The notes under the pieces were generated by a model, which was given only the letters and a program-made list of their open reading frames with translations, had not been told where the DNA came from and made no database searches. Position numbers and translations under genes: made by a program. A stretch of DNA of 64,000 nt from CAYQQJ01 sp964419935. Lineage in GTDB: Bacteria; Pseudomonadota; Gammaproteobacteria; Pseudomonadales; Cellvibrionaceae. The stretch spans positions 114,468 to 178,467 of the forward strand of contig CAYQQJ010000003.1 in assembly GCA_964419935.1 (NCBI GenBank). The letters are read 5' to 3'. Within the stretch, counting starts at the first letter, position 1. Each line of letters starts with the position of its first letter. Below are positions 42,260 to 51,244 of this stretch, piece after piece.

Positions 42260-44089
42260 TTATGCCTGTCCTTCTTCGTCATAACCTCTGAAAACCGTTG
42301 CACCCAACTTGGCATCGTCCACGAGCGAGCGCAGGCCGGCAAAGATATGGCGGCCGAGATTCTGGGTAAATTTGGGCTCCTCCGCAGGTTGGCGAGACGC
42401 CAATTCCGCATCATCGACCAGCGCCGTCACAACGCCTTTAGTCGCGTCCAAACGAACCACATCGCCAGTACGCAGCTTGGCCAACACCCCGCCATTCTTC
42501 GCTTCGGGAGATATGTGAATCGCTGCGGGAACCTTGCCCGATGCGCCTGACATGCGTCCGTCCGTTACAAGCGCCACTTTATATCCCCGGTCCTGCAATA
42601 CGCCGAGCGGTGGGGTCATTTTGTGCAGTTCGGGCATACCGTTGGCGCTGGGACCCTGAAAGCGTACGACCGCGACAAAATCTTTCTCCAGCTCGCCGCG
42701 CTTGAATGCGTCAATCAAATCGTTTTGGGAGTCAAACACAACACAAGGCGCCTCGACCACACGATATTCCTGAGCCACAGCCGAGATCTTGATGACGCCC
42801 TCACCCATATTGCCACGCAATACGCGCAAGCCGCCTTCTTTGTCGAAGGGGTTGTCGAGTGGTCGCAATACATCGAGATCTCTGGATTCCGATACGACTT
42901 CTTCCCAGACGGCTTCGCCTTTGTCGTTCAAGGTGGGAGCTCGCTGGTAATGATCCAGACCCTCGCCCAGGAGGTGAACCACATCTTCGTGCAGCAACCC
43001 GCCACGGCGCAGTTCGTGAACCAGGAATGCCGTACCACCGGCCGCCTGAAAATGGTTAACGTCCGCTTCGCCATTGGGATACACCCGCGCGAGCAGCGGT
43101 GTTACACGGGAGATTTCATCCATATCGTCCCAGGTAATGGTGATACCAGCGGCCTTGGCCATGGCCACTATATGCATGGTGTGGTTGGTAGACCCGCCCG
43201 TGGCGAGTAAACCGACAATGGAGTTCACAATGGACTTTTCCGTAACAACTTCGTACATAGGTCGGTAGCGACCACCGGAATCGGTGTTTCGAACCAAATG
43301 CTTCACTGCGGCTCGGGTCAGTGCCTCGCGCAGATCTGTGTCCGGATTAACAAAGGACGCGCCGGGAAGCTGCACCCCCATAAATTCAACCAGTAACTGG
43401 TTGCTGTTGGCAGTGCCATAAAACGTACAGGTGCCGGGGCTGTGATAGGAGGCGGATTCTGCTTCGAGCAATTTGTCCTGCCCAACTTCACCGGCCGCAT
43501 ATTGCTGCCGCACTGCCGCTTTTTGCTTGTTTGGCAAACCGGAAGGCATGGGACCACCGGGAACGAACACGGCAGGGATATGGCCGAACGAGAGTGCAGC
43601 GATCACCATACCCGGAACGATCTTGTCACAGATACCCAGAAACATGTTGCCGTCGAACATGTTGTGAGAAAGCCCTACCGCCGTGGCCAGCGCGATAGCG
43701 TCGCGGCTGAACAGACTCAGCTCCATTCCCGGCTGCCCCTGGGTTACACCATCACACATGGCGGGCACACCGCTGGCAACCTGTGCGGTGCAACCCAGCT
43801 TATGAGCCTCGTCGCGAATAATTGGCGGGTAGGTCTCGTACGGCTTGTGAGCGGAGAGCATATCGTTGTATGAATTGGTGATGCTCAAATTGGCACTGGC
43901 CATCAAGCGAATAGTGTTCTTATCCTCTTCACCACACCCGGCATAGGCATGGGCGAGATTGCCGCAAGACAAACGTTTTTTGGGAGGATTCTGTTCAAAG
44001 GTTTCCTTCATCGCTGCGAGGTAATTCTCACGCCCCTTGCGGCTGCGCTCGATAATACGTTGTGTTACAGCTTCAATAACGCTATTCAT
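42260..44089 (-). CDS. edd: 6-phosphogluconate dehydratase
   Basis: Fe-S dehydratase of the Entner-Doudoroff pathway, converting 6-phosphogluconate to KDPG. The 609-residue product from ATG 44089 (AGGA upstream) has the IlvD/Edd signatures KKRLSCGNLAHAYAGCGEED and CDGVTQGQPGMELS, cluster cysteines in FLGICDKIVPG, and the C-terminal VTDGRMSGASGKVPAA. It depends on Fe-S assembly. zwf lies 185 bases upstream. Confidence 0.96.
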   Translation of the reverse strand: MNSVIEAVTQRIIERSRKGRENYLAAMKETFEQNPPKKRLSCGNLAHAYAGCGEEDKNTIRLMASANLSITNSYNDMLSAHKPYETYPPIIRDEAHKLGCTAQVASGVPAMCDGVTQGQPGMELSLFSRDAIALATAVGLSHNMFDGNMFLGICDKIVPGMVIAALSFGHIPAVFVPGGPMPSGLPNKQKAAVRQQYAAGEVGQDKLLEAESASYHSPGTCTFYGTANSNQLLVEFMGVQLPGASFVNPDTDLREALTRAAVKHLVRNTDSGGRYRPMYEVVTEKSIVNSIVGLLATGGSTNHTMHIVAMAKAAGITITWDDMDEISRVTPLLARVYPNGEADVNHFQAAGGTAFLVHELRRGGLLHEDVVHLLGEGLDHYQRAPTLNDKGEAVWEEVVSESRDLDVLRPLDNPFDKEGGLRVLRGNMGEGVIKISAVAQEYRVVEAPCVVFDSQNDLIDAFKRGELEKDFVAVVRFQGPSANGMPELHKMTPPLGVLQDRGYKVALVTDGRMSGASGKVPAAIHISPEAKNGGVLAKLRTGDVVRLDATKGVVTALVDDAELASRQPAEEPKFTQNLGRHIFAGLRSLVDDAKLGATVFRGYDEEGQA

Positions 44090-44233
44090 AATATCCTGCC
44101 AATGTGGTCTTTGAACAATGGTGTCTGGGGCGATCAATGCTGTCTAAATCCCAGCTGCCTGGACACTGTCGGTTCTAAAAAATCGGTTCTGGTTTTAAAT
44201 CATACCGGCTACAAGCAACTCGGTTTAAACCAA

Positions 44234-44259
44234 TGCGATAGAGCTCCGGCTCCATCGCA
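44234..44259 (-). repeat. Hairpin just downstream of zwf
   Basis: An 11-bp stem (TGCGATGGAGC / GCTCTATCGCA, one G-U pair) with a 4-base loop starts 15 bases past the zwf stop, with no T run after it. A GGTTTAAACC palindrome follows at about 44222-44231. It may be a processing or stability element that sets zwf and edd expression apart. Confidence 0.5.
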
Positions 44260-44274
44260 CCAATGGTTCGCTTC

Positions 44275-45726
44275 TCAGTTACCGTGCCAGCGACGGCCAT
44301 CGCGCGCCATAAATTCTATGGCTTCGACCGGGCCTACAGTACCGGCCTCATAGCCAGCTGGTTTGATGCGCTTCTGCCGCCAGCCATCAAAGATCTGATC
44401 CACCCATTCCCACGCCGCTTCCACTTCCGCAGCACTGACGAACAAGGTCTGATCATTGCGAAAAACATCGTGCAACACGCGTGTATAGGCGTCGTGCTTC
44501 TTGGCTTTTGCGTTGTCCGAGAACGCCAAATCGAGATAACGGTCTTCAAGCGGCATGGATTCGTCCAGGCCCGCCATCTTGTTCATCACCCGCAAACGGA
44601 TACCTTCATCGGGCTGCAGGTGAATAATCAACTGATTGGGCACCTGCAGCGTATTGCGTTCACCAAAGATCTGGTGGTTGTTCTGCTTGAACTGAATAAC
44701 AATTTCCGAATGCCGACGATTCAGGCGCTTGCCTGTGCGCAAATAAATCGGTGTGCCGGACCAGCGCCAGTTCATGATCTCGGCTTTCAGCGCAACGTAG
44801 GTTTCGGTATCGCTTTCCCGCTGCTCATCGCCTTCGTTCAGGTAGCCGGGAACCTTTTCACCGTTGACGATACCCGCCTCATATTGACCTCTGACAGTCA
44901 GGCTATCGACATCTTCCACTCCGATAGGTTTAAGGCAGCGTACAATTTTGAGCTTTTCGCCGCGAACAAAATCCGCTTCCAGTGTAGAGGGCGGCTCCAT
45001 GGCCACAAGGCACAATACCTGCAGCAGGTGATTCTGAATCATGTCGCGGGTCGCACCGGTTTCGTCGTAGAACTCCCAGCGGTTGCCGGTGCCGACGGTT
45101 TCGGTCACGGTGATCTGAATGTGGTCAATAAATTTGGAATTCCACAGGGGTTCGAAAATGTCATTGGCAAAGCGCAGGGCCAACAAATTCTGAACCGATT
45201 CCTTACCAAGATAATGGTCAATGCGGAACAACTGCTTTTCGGTAAACACACGGCTGAGCTCGGCATTGATAGCCATGAATGATTCCTTGGAATCGCCCAG
45301 GGGCTTTTCAACTACCAGCCGAGTAGTCGGCTTTGCCAAGCCACAGGCCTCTAACGACGTGCAGATCGCACCAAAAATTTTGGGGGGCACCGCTAGATAG
45401 ACCACCAGCTGATGATCGGGATTGAGGCACTTTTCGTGGATGCGCTTCAGATCTTCCGGATTGGTCGCATCGCCACGCTCGAAATGCAGGCGCTTGGAAA
45501 ACTTTTGCCACACCGTTTCATCGTAATTCTTTTCCGAAACGTTTTCTTTGAGCCAGGTGTGCACTGTGGCCAGAAACTCTTCCGGATCGTGAGCAGTACG
45601 AGCAGTACCGACCACATTAGTATTTTCGGGCATGCAGCCGTTGAGCTCGAGATAATAGAGCGCGGGGTAAAGCTTACGCAGTGCCAGATCTCCGTCACCG
45701 CCAATAATCAGCATGTCTGTATTCAT
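44275..45726 (-). CDS. zwf: Glucose-6-phosphate 1-dehydrogenase
   Basis: Oxidises glucose-6-phosphate to 6-phosphogluconolactone, feeding edd and eda. The 483-residue form from ATG 45726 has the nucleotide-binding GGDGDLALRKLYPALYYLEL, EKPLGDSKES and the active-site RIDHYLGKE. The open frame continues to 45936 without family sequence. pgl (6-phosphogluconolactonase), often next to zwf, is not in this cluster. Confidence 0.96.
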   Translation of the reverse strand: MNTDMLIIGGDGDLALRKLYPALYYLELNGCMPENTNVVGTARTAHDPEEFLATVHTWLKENVSEKNYDETVWQKFSKRLHFERGDATNPEDLKRIHEKCLNPDHQLVVYLAVPPKIFGAICTSLEACGLAKPTTRLVVEKPLGDSKESFMAINAELSRVFTEKQLFRIDHYLGKESVQNLLALRFANDIFEPLWNSKFIDHIQITVTETVGTGNRWEFYDETGATRDMIQNHLLQVLCLVAMEPPSTLEADFVRGEKLKIVRCLKPIGVEDVDSLTVRGQYEAGIVNGEKVPGYLNEGDEQRESDTETYVALKAEIMNWRWSGTPIYLRTGKRLNRRHSEIVIQFKQNNHQIFGERNTLQVPNQLIIHLQPDEGIRLRVMNKMAGLDESMPLEDRYLDLAFSDNAKAKKHDAYTRVLHDVFRNDQTLFVSAAEVEAAWEWVDQIFDGWRQKRIKPAGYEAGTVGPVEAIEFMARDGRRWHGN

Positions 45727-46035
45727 AATGTGCAAGCACCTGTGTGTCTTCGTTATGCAATGCCCGGAGGAAACCGGGACCGGGTCATTATTTTCTTTTG
45801 AAATGGAGCGCCAGAGCGATCTGAAGCAAACCCCGAGACGACCAGCGGTCTCTAACGAGGCTGCATGACGCTGTTCATACTGGTCAACCATGTTCGAAAA
45901 CTGAACGAGCGCGTTGCACCCCTGGGAACACAACACAGTCGTGCGGGTCTAATTCCCACTCACGTCACGAACGCGTTCATTGCACCCATTGTATGCGATC
46001 CCGTCGCAACTAACGAATGCTATCAAACGCTTGCC

Positions 46036-46053
46036 AACGTTCTATTGAACGTT
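46036..46053. promoter_or_regulatory. Inverted repeat AACGTTC-N4-GAACGTT
   Basis: A perfect 7-bp inverted repeat with a 4-base spacer, upstream of zwf by about 310 bases. The geometry (18 bp, two-fold) fits a dimeric regulator. I do not recognise the motif as a known consensus. Confidence 0.45.
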
Positions 46054-46269
46054 TTTCAACTATTTCCAACTTAGGGGAACTTAACGGACCCAACGGAAGC
46101 ACAATTCTGGCCAGTCGCCTCGTCGATATTTGCGTTACCAACCATCTTGGCAACCAAACTGAAAGTCATGCGGACGATGAAAACATCAGACGGCTGCCGT
46201 TACTGGGCTATCGCGGTAAATGCCCGTGGTTACTGGCCTGACGCTCGCACAAATAGGTGGTTATTGTAG

Positions 46270-46309
46270 AATGCAACCGTTTGCATTTTCAACTCCAATT
46301 ACGGATAAT
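46270..46309 (+). promoter_or_regulatory. gap promoter with LacI-family-like operator
   Basis: -35 TTGCAT (46281-46286) and -10 GATAAT (46304-46309) are 17 bases apart. The 18-bp palindrome AATGCAACCGTTTGCATT at 46270-46287 has a central CG and 16 of 18 symmetric bases, the form of LacI/PurR-family operators, and it fully covers the -35 box, a repressor position. Confidence 0.7.
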
Positions 46310-46348
46310 CGCCGCACTTAACTTTTGAGAAACTACCAGGAATTTGAA

Positions 46349-47359
46349 ATGCCTCGTATCGCAATAAACGGTTTTGGACGCATTGGCCGCAATGTTTTGC
46401 GCGCACTCTATGAGCGCAATTTGCAGGACGAACTACAAGTTGTTGCCATCAACGATCTCGGTTCTTCCTCCATCAACGCCCACCTGCTGAAGTATGACAC
46501 AGTACATGGCACCTTTGGCTTTGATGTTGAAGCTGGAGAGAGTGCAATCAGCGTGGACGGACGCGAAATCAAGATTCTTGCAGAACGCAATCCGGCTGAT
46601 CTGCCATGGAAAGAAATGGGTGTCGACCTAGTACTGGAATGTACAGGCCTGTTCACTCAACGTGACGCGGCAGCCAAGCATCTGCAGGCCGGCGCCAGCC
46701 AGGTGTTGATCTCTGCACCGGGCAAGGAAGTCGACCTGACTGTGGTCTACGGCGTCAACCACCAAGACATCACGGCGGAACATAAAGTCCTGTCCAACGC
46801 CTCCTGCACCACCAACTGTTTGGCGCCCATGGCGGCCACCTTGCATGATGCGGTCGGTATCGTTTCGGGTCTGATGAACACCGTGCACTCGTTCACCAAC
46901 GACCAGAACATTACCGATGCGTATCATTCCGATGTGTATCGTGCACGCGCTGCAGGCTACTCGTTGATTCCAACCAAAACCGGCGCTGCCGCCGCTATCG
47001 GCCTGGTTATTCCGGAGCTGGCTGGCAAGCTGGACGGCCTCGCAGTACGCGTGCCGACCATCAACGTGTCGCTGCTGGACCTGACGTTCAAGGCGTCGCG
47101 TAACACCAGCGTCGAGGAAATCAACGCGGCTGTGGACGCGGCGGTATCGGGCAAATTCAAAGGAGTAATGGACGTCAACACGGCACCTCTGGTGTCTACG
47201 GACTTCAACCACAACAGACACTCCTGTATTTTCGACGCGACTCAAACTCGTGTGATCGGTGGCGATCAGGTTAAAGTGCTTGCCTGGTATGACAACGAGT
47301 GGGGCTTCTCCAACCGCATGCTGGATACCTCTCTCGCTATTCTCAAAGCCAATTCCTGA
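46349..47359 (+). CDS. gap: Glyceraldehyde-3-phosphate dehydrogenase, type I
   Basis: Oxidises the glyceraldehyde-3-phosphate released by Eda. The 336-residue form from ATG 46349 (AGGA upstream) has RIAINGFGRIGRNVLRAL, the catalytic Cys153 in SNASCTTNCLAP, and WYDNEWGFSNRM. Asp36 after the second strand (AINDLGS) suggests NAD rather than NADP. Divergent from zwf-edd-eda and ended by a clear terminator. Confidence 0.96.
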   Translation: MPRIAINGFGRIGRNVLRALYERNLQDELQVVAINDLGSSSINAHLLKYDTVHGTFGFDVEAGESAISVDGREIKILAERNPADLPWKEMGVDLVLECTGLFTQRDAAAKHLQAGASQVLISAPGKEVDLTVVYGVNHQDITAEHKVLSNASCTTNCLAPMAATLHDAVGIVSGLMNTVHSFTNDQNITDAYHSDVYRARAAGYSLIPTKTGAAAAIGLVIPELAGKLDGLAVRVPTINVSLLDLTFKASRNTSVEEINAAVDAAVSGKFKGVMDVNTAPLVSTDFNHNRHSCIFDATQTRVIGGDQVKVLAWYDNEWGFSNRMLDTSLAILKANS

Positions 47360-47367
47360 TAAACACA

Positions 47368-47406
47368 AGTTGTCACAGGGCGCTCACGCTCTGTGACAAC
47401 TGTTTT
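47368..47406 (+). terminator. Rho-independent terminator of gap
   Basis: Perfect 11-bp stem AGTTGTCACAG / CTGTGACAACT with a 12-base loop, followed by GTTTT, 9 bases past the gap stop. Confidence 0.8.
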
Positions 47407-47566
47407 AGTCTTAGCCCCACCTCCGCCCCTCCCTGTGTTTGAATCGCACCGCATCAGGGAACTGAAACGCCGCCCCAGTTTCCAATTCCTTATCTACGCC
47501 TTGTATGGCCGCCGGCATGGCTGGCGAATCGATTGATACAAACCTGTAACAACAGGACATATAATA

Positions 47567-48334
47567 ATGCGACCAAGTCTCCCACAACTGCTAAGCATCC
47601 TCATCCTCGCTTGCCTTGCCAGCGCAAGCTGGGCTGAAACCCAGGTATATCGCGCGACCTACAAGGGCAAATTTGCCGGGCTGACGATTGAGACGGAGCG
47701 TCGTCTGACACGGCTGGATGATGGTACCTACCAGTTGACATCCGATGCATCGAACTTTCTGGGTTCAATCAACGAAACCAGCCACTTTTCCGTCGAGGCA
47801 GACCAATGGCGGCCATTGGAGTACACCTACTCGCGGCGAATCTTCGGTGCCAAAGCCAAGGAAACCATTGCCTTCGATTGGGAGACAATGACCGCCGCCT
47901 ACACCCACAGCGATAAACCCGAGCGCAATGCGCAGCATAAACTGGAGCCAGGCATGCTGGACCCCGCGCTCTACTTGCTGCAGGTGCAGCGCGATTTGAT
48001 TCGTGGTCAGACTGTGCTGGAATACCGATTTGTCAAACGGGATCGTATTCGCCATTACCGGGTTGAACGGCTCGCAAGCGAAACGCTAAGCATCAACAAG
48101 CAGAGCTATGACGCCATCAAGGTTGGCCGAGCCGATCCTGACGACGACAAGCAGACCTTTGTCTGGGCCATACCGAGCCTGAGCTACGTATTTGGTAAAA
48201 TCAGCCACACCGAGGATGGCGATGAGCACGAGATGGTGCTTACAAGCTACAGCGTGGATAAAGCGCAGTTGGCGGCTGTCATGATGACAACCGCCAACGC
48301 GCCTATCACCGCGGAGCCAAATTCCCCGCGCTGA
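47567..48334 (+). CDS. DUF3108 domain periplasmic protein
   Basis: A 255-residue secreted protein. Signal peptide: positively charged start, hydrophobic core LLSILILACLA, likely cleavage after ASWA (residue 23). The rest is a DUF3108 beta-rich domain (YRATYKGKFAGLTIETERRL, DGTYQLTSDASNFLGSINE, YSRRIFGAKAKETIAFDW). No function is established for the family that I can state. It stands alone between gap and the cyclase-FHA gene. Confidence 0.88.
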   Translation: MRPSLPQLLSILILACLASASWAETQVYRATYKGKFAGLTIETERRLTRLDDGTYQLTSDASNFLGSINETSHFSVEADQWRPLEYTYSRRIFGAKAKETIAFDWETMTAAYTHSDKPERNAQHKLEPGMLDPALYLLQVQRDLIRGQTVLEYRFVKRDRIRHYRVERLASETLSINKQSYDAIKVGRADPDDDKQTFVWAIPSLSYVFGKISHTEDGDEHEMVLTSYSVDKAQLAAVMMTTANAPITAEPNSPR

Positions 48335-48582
48335 TTTCCTATTGTTCGTTTAGCCCGTAAAGAATGGTAAACTCTGCCTCAATCACTGGGCATGGTGCCC
48401 GTACGCTGATGTTCTTTGGCCCATACACTGATGTTCTTAGAATAGTCACGAGAACACATTCAAGACAAGATGATTAAGAAGAACAAGAGTTCGTGCGTGA
48501 TCATTCCGAGGTACCGCTTGAAGGCCAGTTTCTCTTTTAGTCAACAGTTTCTCTTTTAGCCGACTTGGGGCGTAAGGCCATT

Positions 48583-49488
48583 ATGTTTGAGCCCGAACAA
48601 GCCGATTTATCACCGGCCGACGATAAAATTGCCATTCTGTTCGCGGACCTCGCCGGCAGCTCCGCTCTTTACCGGCAGCTGGGAGATGCAACCGCAAAGG
48701 AGTGTATCGATCAACTGCTCAACACTTTGGTAGCCCTGGCCGAGCGCTACGGTGGACAGCTGATTAAAAGCATCGGCGACGAAGTTATGCTGCGGTTTTC
48801 CAACGCCGAGAACGCGGCTATAAGCGCCATCAAAATACAAGAACAAGCCGCCACTTTAGGCTTTGCAATGCGCATAGGCATGAGTTACGGCGTGGCGGTT
48901 ATCGAACCTCACGACGTCTTCGGGGACACAGTCAACCAAGCCGCCTTTCTCACCAGCATGGCACTGGCACGCCAAATTGTTATTGCAGAAGAAACCGTCA
49001 ACTGTCTTCCCGCCTACCTAAGAAGCAATTGCCAACAGTTCGACCGCCTTGTCATCAAGGGCAGCGCCAAGCAGACCGATGTATTTCGCCTGAACTGGCA
49101 AACAAAAGACGAACTGCTTGACGCCACCCGCGTCAATCAACACACCAGCGACACCCACCGCACACCCAGGCTTATCCTTGAAATTGGCGATACGGTTTGC
49201 GAAGTGACAGTCAAGTCGCCCCCATTGCATTTGGGGCGGGATCTTCACCAGGTTGACCTGGCGGTCTACACACGAGAGGCTTCGAGAGATCACTGCCACC
49301 TCCTGTTTCACCGCGGCAAGTACGTGTTGGTTGATCACAGCACCAATGGCACCTACATCCAGGCGGAAGGCCAGCCTGAAACCTATATTCGACGGGAATC
49401 GACACCGCTTTATGGCGCCGGGAAAATCAGCCTTGGCCAGCCCTGTGGCGACGGCCCAAGTTGCATTCACTATCGCACTACCCTCTAA
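48583..49488 (+). CDS. Class III nucleotide cyclase homology domain fused to FHA
   Basis: A 301-residue soluble protein. Residues 15-165 are a class III adenylate/guanylate cyclase domain with both metal Asp residues (Asp22 in ILFADLAGSS, Asp66 in IKSIGDEVM), adenine-specifying Lys62 and Asp111, and Asn118. However, the transition-state Arg four residues after that Asn is Phe122 (VNQAAFL for VNxAARL). Residues 195-295 are an FHA domain (LHLGRD, SRDHCHLLFHRGKYVLVDHS) that would bind a phosphothreonine peptide. ATG 48583 has AAGG upstream. Catalytic activity is doubtful. Confidence 0.88.
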   Translation: MFEPEQADLSPADDKIAILFADLAGSSALYRQLGDATAKECIDQLLNTLVALAERYGGQLIKSIGDEVMLRFSNAENAAISAIKIQEQAATLGFAMRIGMSYGVAVIEPHDVFGDTVNQAAFLTSMALARQIVIAEETVNCLPAYLRSNCQQFDRLVIKGSAKQTDVFRLNWQTKDELLDATRVNQHTSDTHRTPRLILEIGDTVCEVTVKSPPLHLGRDLHQVDLAVYTREASRDHCHLLFHRGKYVLVDHSTNGTYIQAEGQPETYIRRESTPLYGAGKISLGQPCGDGPSCIHYRTTL

Positions 49489-49527
49489 TTTTCGCTGACC
49501 AATCGCTTCGAACCCACCGGAACTTCC

Positions 49528-50001
49528 ATGACCACCTCAAACCCTACTCCCCATATCGCGCCTCTTTGGCGCCGATTTGCCGCTCTGGTCTATGACGCCT
49601 TGGTGATTGCTGCCATCAGCATGGCCTATGCAGCTGTCGCCATTATCATCTACGTGACTGTGACCGGGGACAAAGGCGAAGCCAACACCCCCATGTTCGA
49701 TGGCCCTCTGTTTCCGCTCGGGTGGTTGCTGCTCATTGTCGGCTTTTACTGTTTCTTCTGGCACAGAGGCGGCCAAACCCTGGGCATGCGAGCTTGGCGA
49801 TTGCGCCTGGAGAACGAGGCCGGCGGCACCCCCAACTTCATACGCTGCGTAATTCGGTGTGCCACCGGCGCACTCAGCCTGGGAATTTTTGGCTGCGGTT
49901 ATTGGTGGGCCTGGATAGATCGCGACGGCCATTGCTGGCACGACCGCATGAGCAGAACGCGAGTGGTGGTAACAGGGAAGGAGGGAAAAGGGAAAAGTTA
50001 G
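49528..50001 (+). CDS. RDD family membrane protein
   Basis: A 157-residue membrane protein with the RDD signature near the N-terminus (PLWRRFAALVYDALVIAAIS), a second helix (GWLLLIVGFYCFFW) and GQTLGMRAWRLRLENEAGG, then a third helix and the C-terminal WHDRMSRTRVV. Some RDD proteins are Na+/H+ antiporters; most are unassigned. It begins 39 bases after the cyclase-FHA stop and may be co-transcribed. The last residues (GKEGKGKS) are read from a GGGAAAA-type repeat. Confidence 0.85.
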   Translation: MTTSNPTPHIAPLWRRFAALVYDALVIAAISMAYAAVAIIIYVTVTGDKGEANTPMFDGPLFPLGWLLLIVGFYCFFWHRGGQTLGMRAWRLRLENEAGGTPNFIRCVIRCATGALSLGIFGCGYWWAWIDRDGHCWHDRMSRTRVVVTGKEGKGKS

Positions 50002-50079
50002 AAGGGAAAAGCTGCAAGCGACAATCAAGTGCGTTCATTCTGGGCAGCCTACGGCTGTGCAAAACGGTGATTGGAATAT

Positions 50080-50175
50080 TGGTGGGCAGCGCCCACCTCG
50101 GGGTTTCGCAACCGTCCCTTTTCCCTTTTCCCTTTTCCCTTTTCCCTTTTCCCTTTTCCCTTTTCCCTTTTCCCT
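50080..50175. repeat. GGTGGGC hairpin plus (CCCTTTT)8.6 tandem array
   Basis: GGTGGGC-agc-GCCCACC (50080-50096) is followed by 60 bases of the exact 7-base unit CCCTTTT (50116-50175) between the convergent RDD gene and lptG. The array ends 8 bases from the lptG stop codon. A degenerate GGGAAAAGCTGCAAGC stretch lies at about 49985-50020. Confidence 0.92.
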
Positions 50176-50182
50176 GTCTTCG

Positions 50183-51244
50183 TCACCCCGCCCGCCGCAG
50201 CAAAACCATCCCGATCAAAAAACATAAGGCGATCGGGAGCAACACGGCGTAGATTGGAGAGAAGCCAAGGATGATGCTGAGAGGACCAAGTAAGTCCTGG
50301 CTGGTGCGGAAGACGATTCCGACCACTACCCCACTAAATACCCGAAAACCGGTGGTGACTTGCCGCAACGGGCCGAAGATAAACGAGATCGCAATCAGCA
50401 CCAGGCTTGCAGTCGCCAGTGGTTGCAGGGCCTTCTGCCAGAAGGATAGATGGTATTCGCCGGAGTCCAGTCCCTGTTTATCCAGGTAAGTGGCGTAGGT
50501 ATACAAACGCTCCATGGGCAGCTCTTCTGGTTTGAGTGCCAAGACCTTCAACAAATCCGGCGTCACTTCCGTTTCCCATTTCCGGTTGGCAAACGCCGTG
50601 GTTTCCGTGGTGTTATTGCCTATGACGGTTGTTACACCATCTTCTTCAAACCAGTGGGTACCCTGGTAAATAGCGGTCTCGACAAATGTGCTGCTCAGCA
50701 GTCGGCCATTCTCATCGAACTTCAAGCGGGTGATGCCGTACAACCGGCCATTGGGGAGCACGGCCTTGAAATGCACATACTCATCGCCTTCGCGATTCCA
50801 TATGCCCGCTTCACCTTCCAGAACCCGGGCATTGCCCAACAACAGCGCCCGTCGGCTTTCCGCATATTGATCCGTGACCGGAGAAATGTGCTCTCCGACT
50901 AAGAGCCCGATGGCGATAAACAGCAGCACCGGGCGCATAACCGCCCAGATGATGTTCAGCAGGGACACGCCCGCTGCTCTGATGACCATCAGCTCGCTGG
51001 TTGCCGCCAGCATTCCCAATCCCATCAGGCAGCCAACAAGGGACGACATGGGAATATATTCATAGACGCTCGAAGGCAGCGACAGCAATACGTAGGTCAG
51101 TACCTCCGACATCGTGTAGTTGCCGCTGACCTTTCCGAGCTCATCAACCAGTTTGGCTATGGCATCCAGCGATGTGATGACCAGCAGAACCACGAAGATG
51201 GACGCCAGCACGGAACGACCGATGTAGCTTTTTATCTTTCTCAC
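50183..51244 (-). CDS. lptG: LPS export permease LptG
   Basis: Inner-membrane subunit of the LptB2FG transporter that extracts lipopolysaccharide from the inner membrane. The 353-residue form starts at GTG 51244 (AAGGG upstream), overlapping the lptF stop. TM1-3 are in the first 110 residues (SVLASIFVVLLVITSLDAIA, EYIPMSSLVGCLMGLGMLAA), then a periplasmic beta-jellyroll, then TM4-6. Translationally coupled to lptF; its stop lies 8 bases from a heptamer array. Confidence 0.94.
   Translation of the reverse strand: MRKIKSYIGRSVLASIFVVLLVITSLDAIAKLVDELGKVSGNYTMSEVLTYVLLSLPSSVYEYIPMSSLVGCLMGLGMLAATSELMVIRAAGVSLLNIIWAVMRPVLLFIAIGLLVGEHISPVTDQYAESRRALLLGNARVLEGEAGIWNREGDEYVHFKAVLPNGRLYGITRLKFDENGRLLSSTFVETAIYQGTHWFEEDGVTTVIGNNTTETTAFANRKWETEVTPDLLKVLALKPEELPMERLYTYATYLDKQGLDSGEYHLSFWQKALQPLATASLVLIAISFIFGPLRQVTTGFRVFSGVVVGIVFRTSQDLLGPLSIILGFSPIYAVLLPIALCFLIGMVLLRRAG

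Larger units (their letters stand above)
45727..46348. other. Divergent zwf/gap regulatory region
   Basis: A 622-base non-coding region between divergent central-carbon genes. It holds a perfect inverted repeat AACGTTC-tatt-GAACGTT at 46036-46053, and the gap promoter with its operator. I cannot place the zwf promoter with confidence. Confidence 0.6.

Noticed and set aside
46628..47368. 246-codon open frame antisense to gap
   Set aside because: It mirrors the conserved gap coding sequence; no independent start signal or motif.
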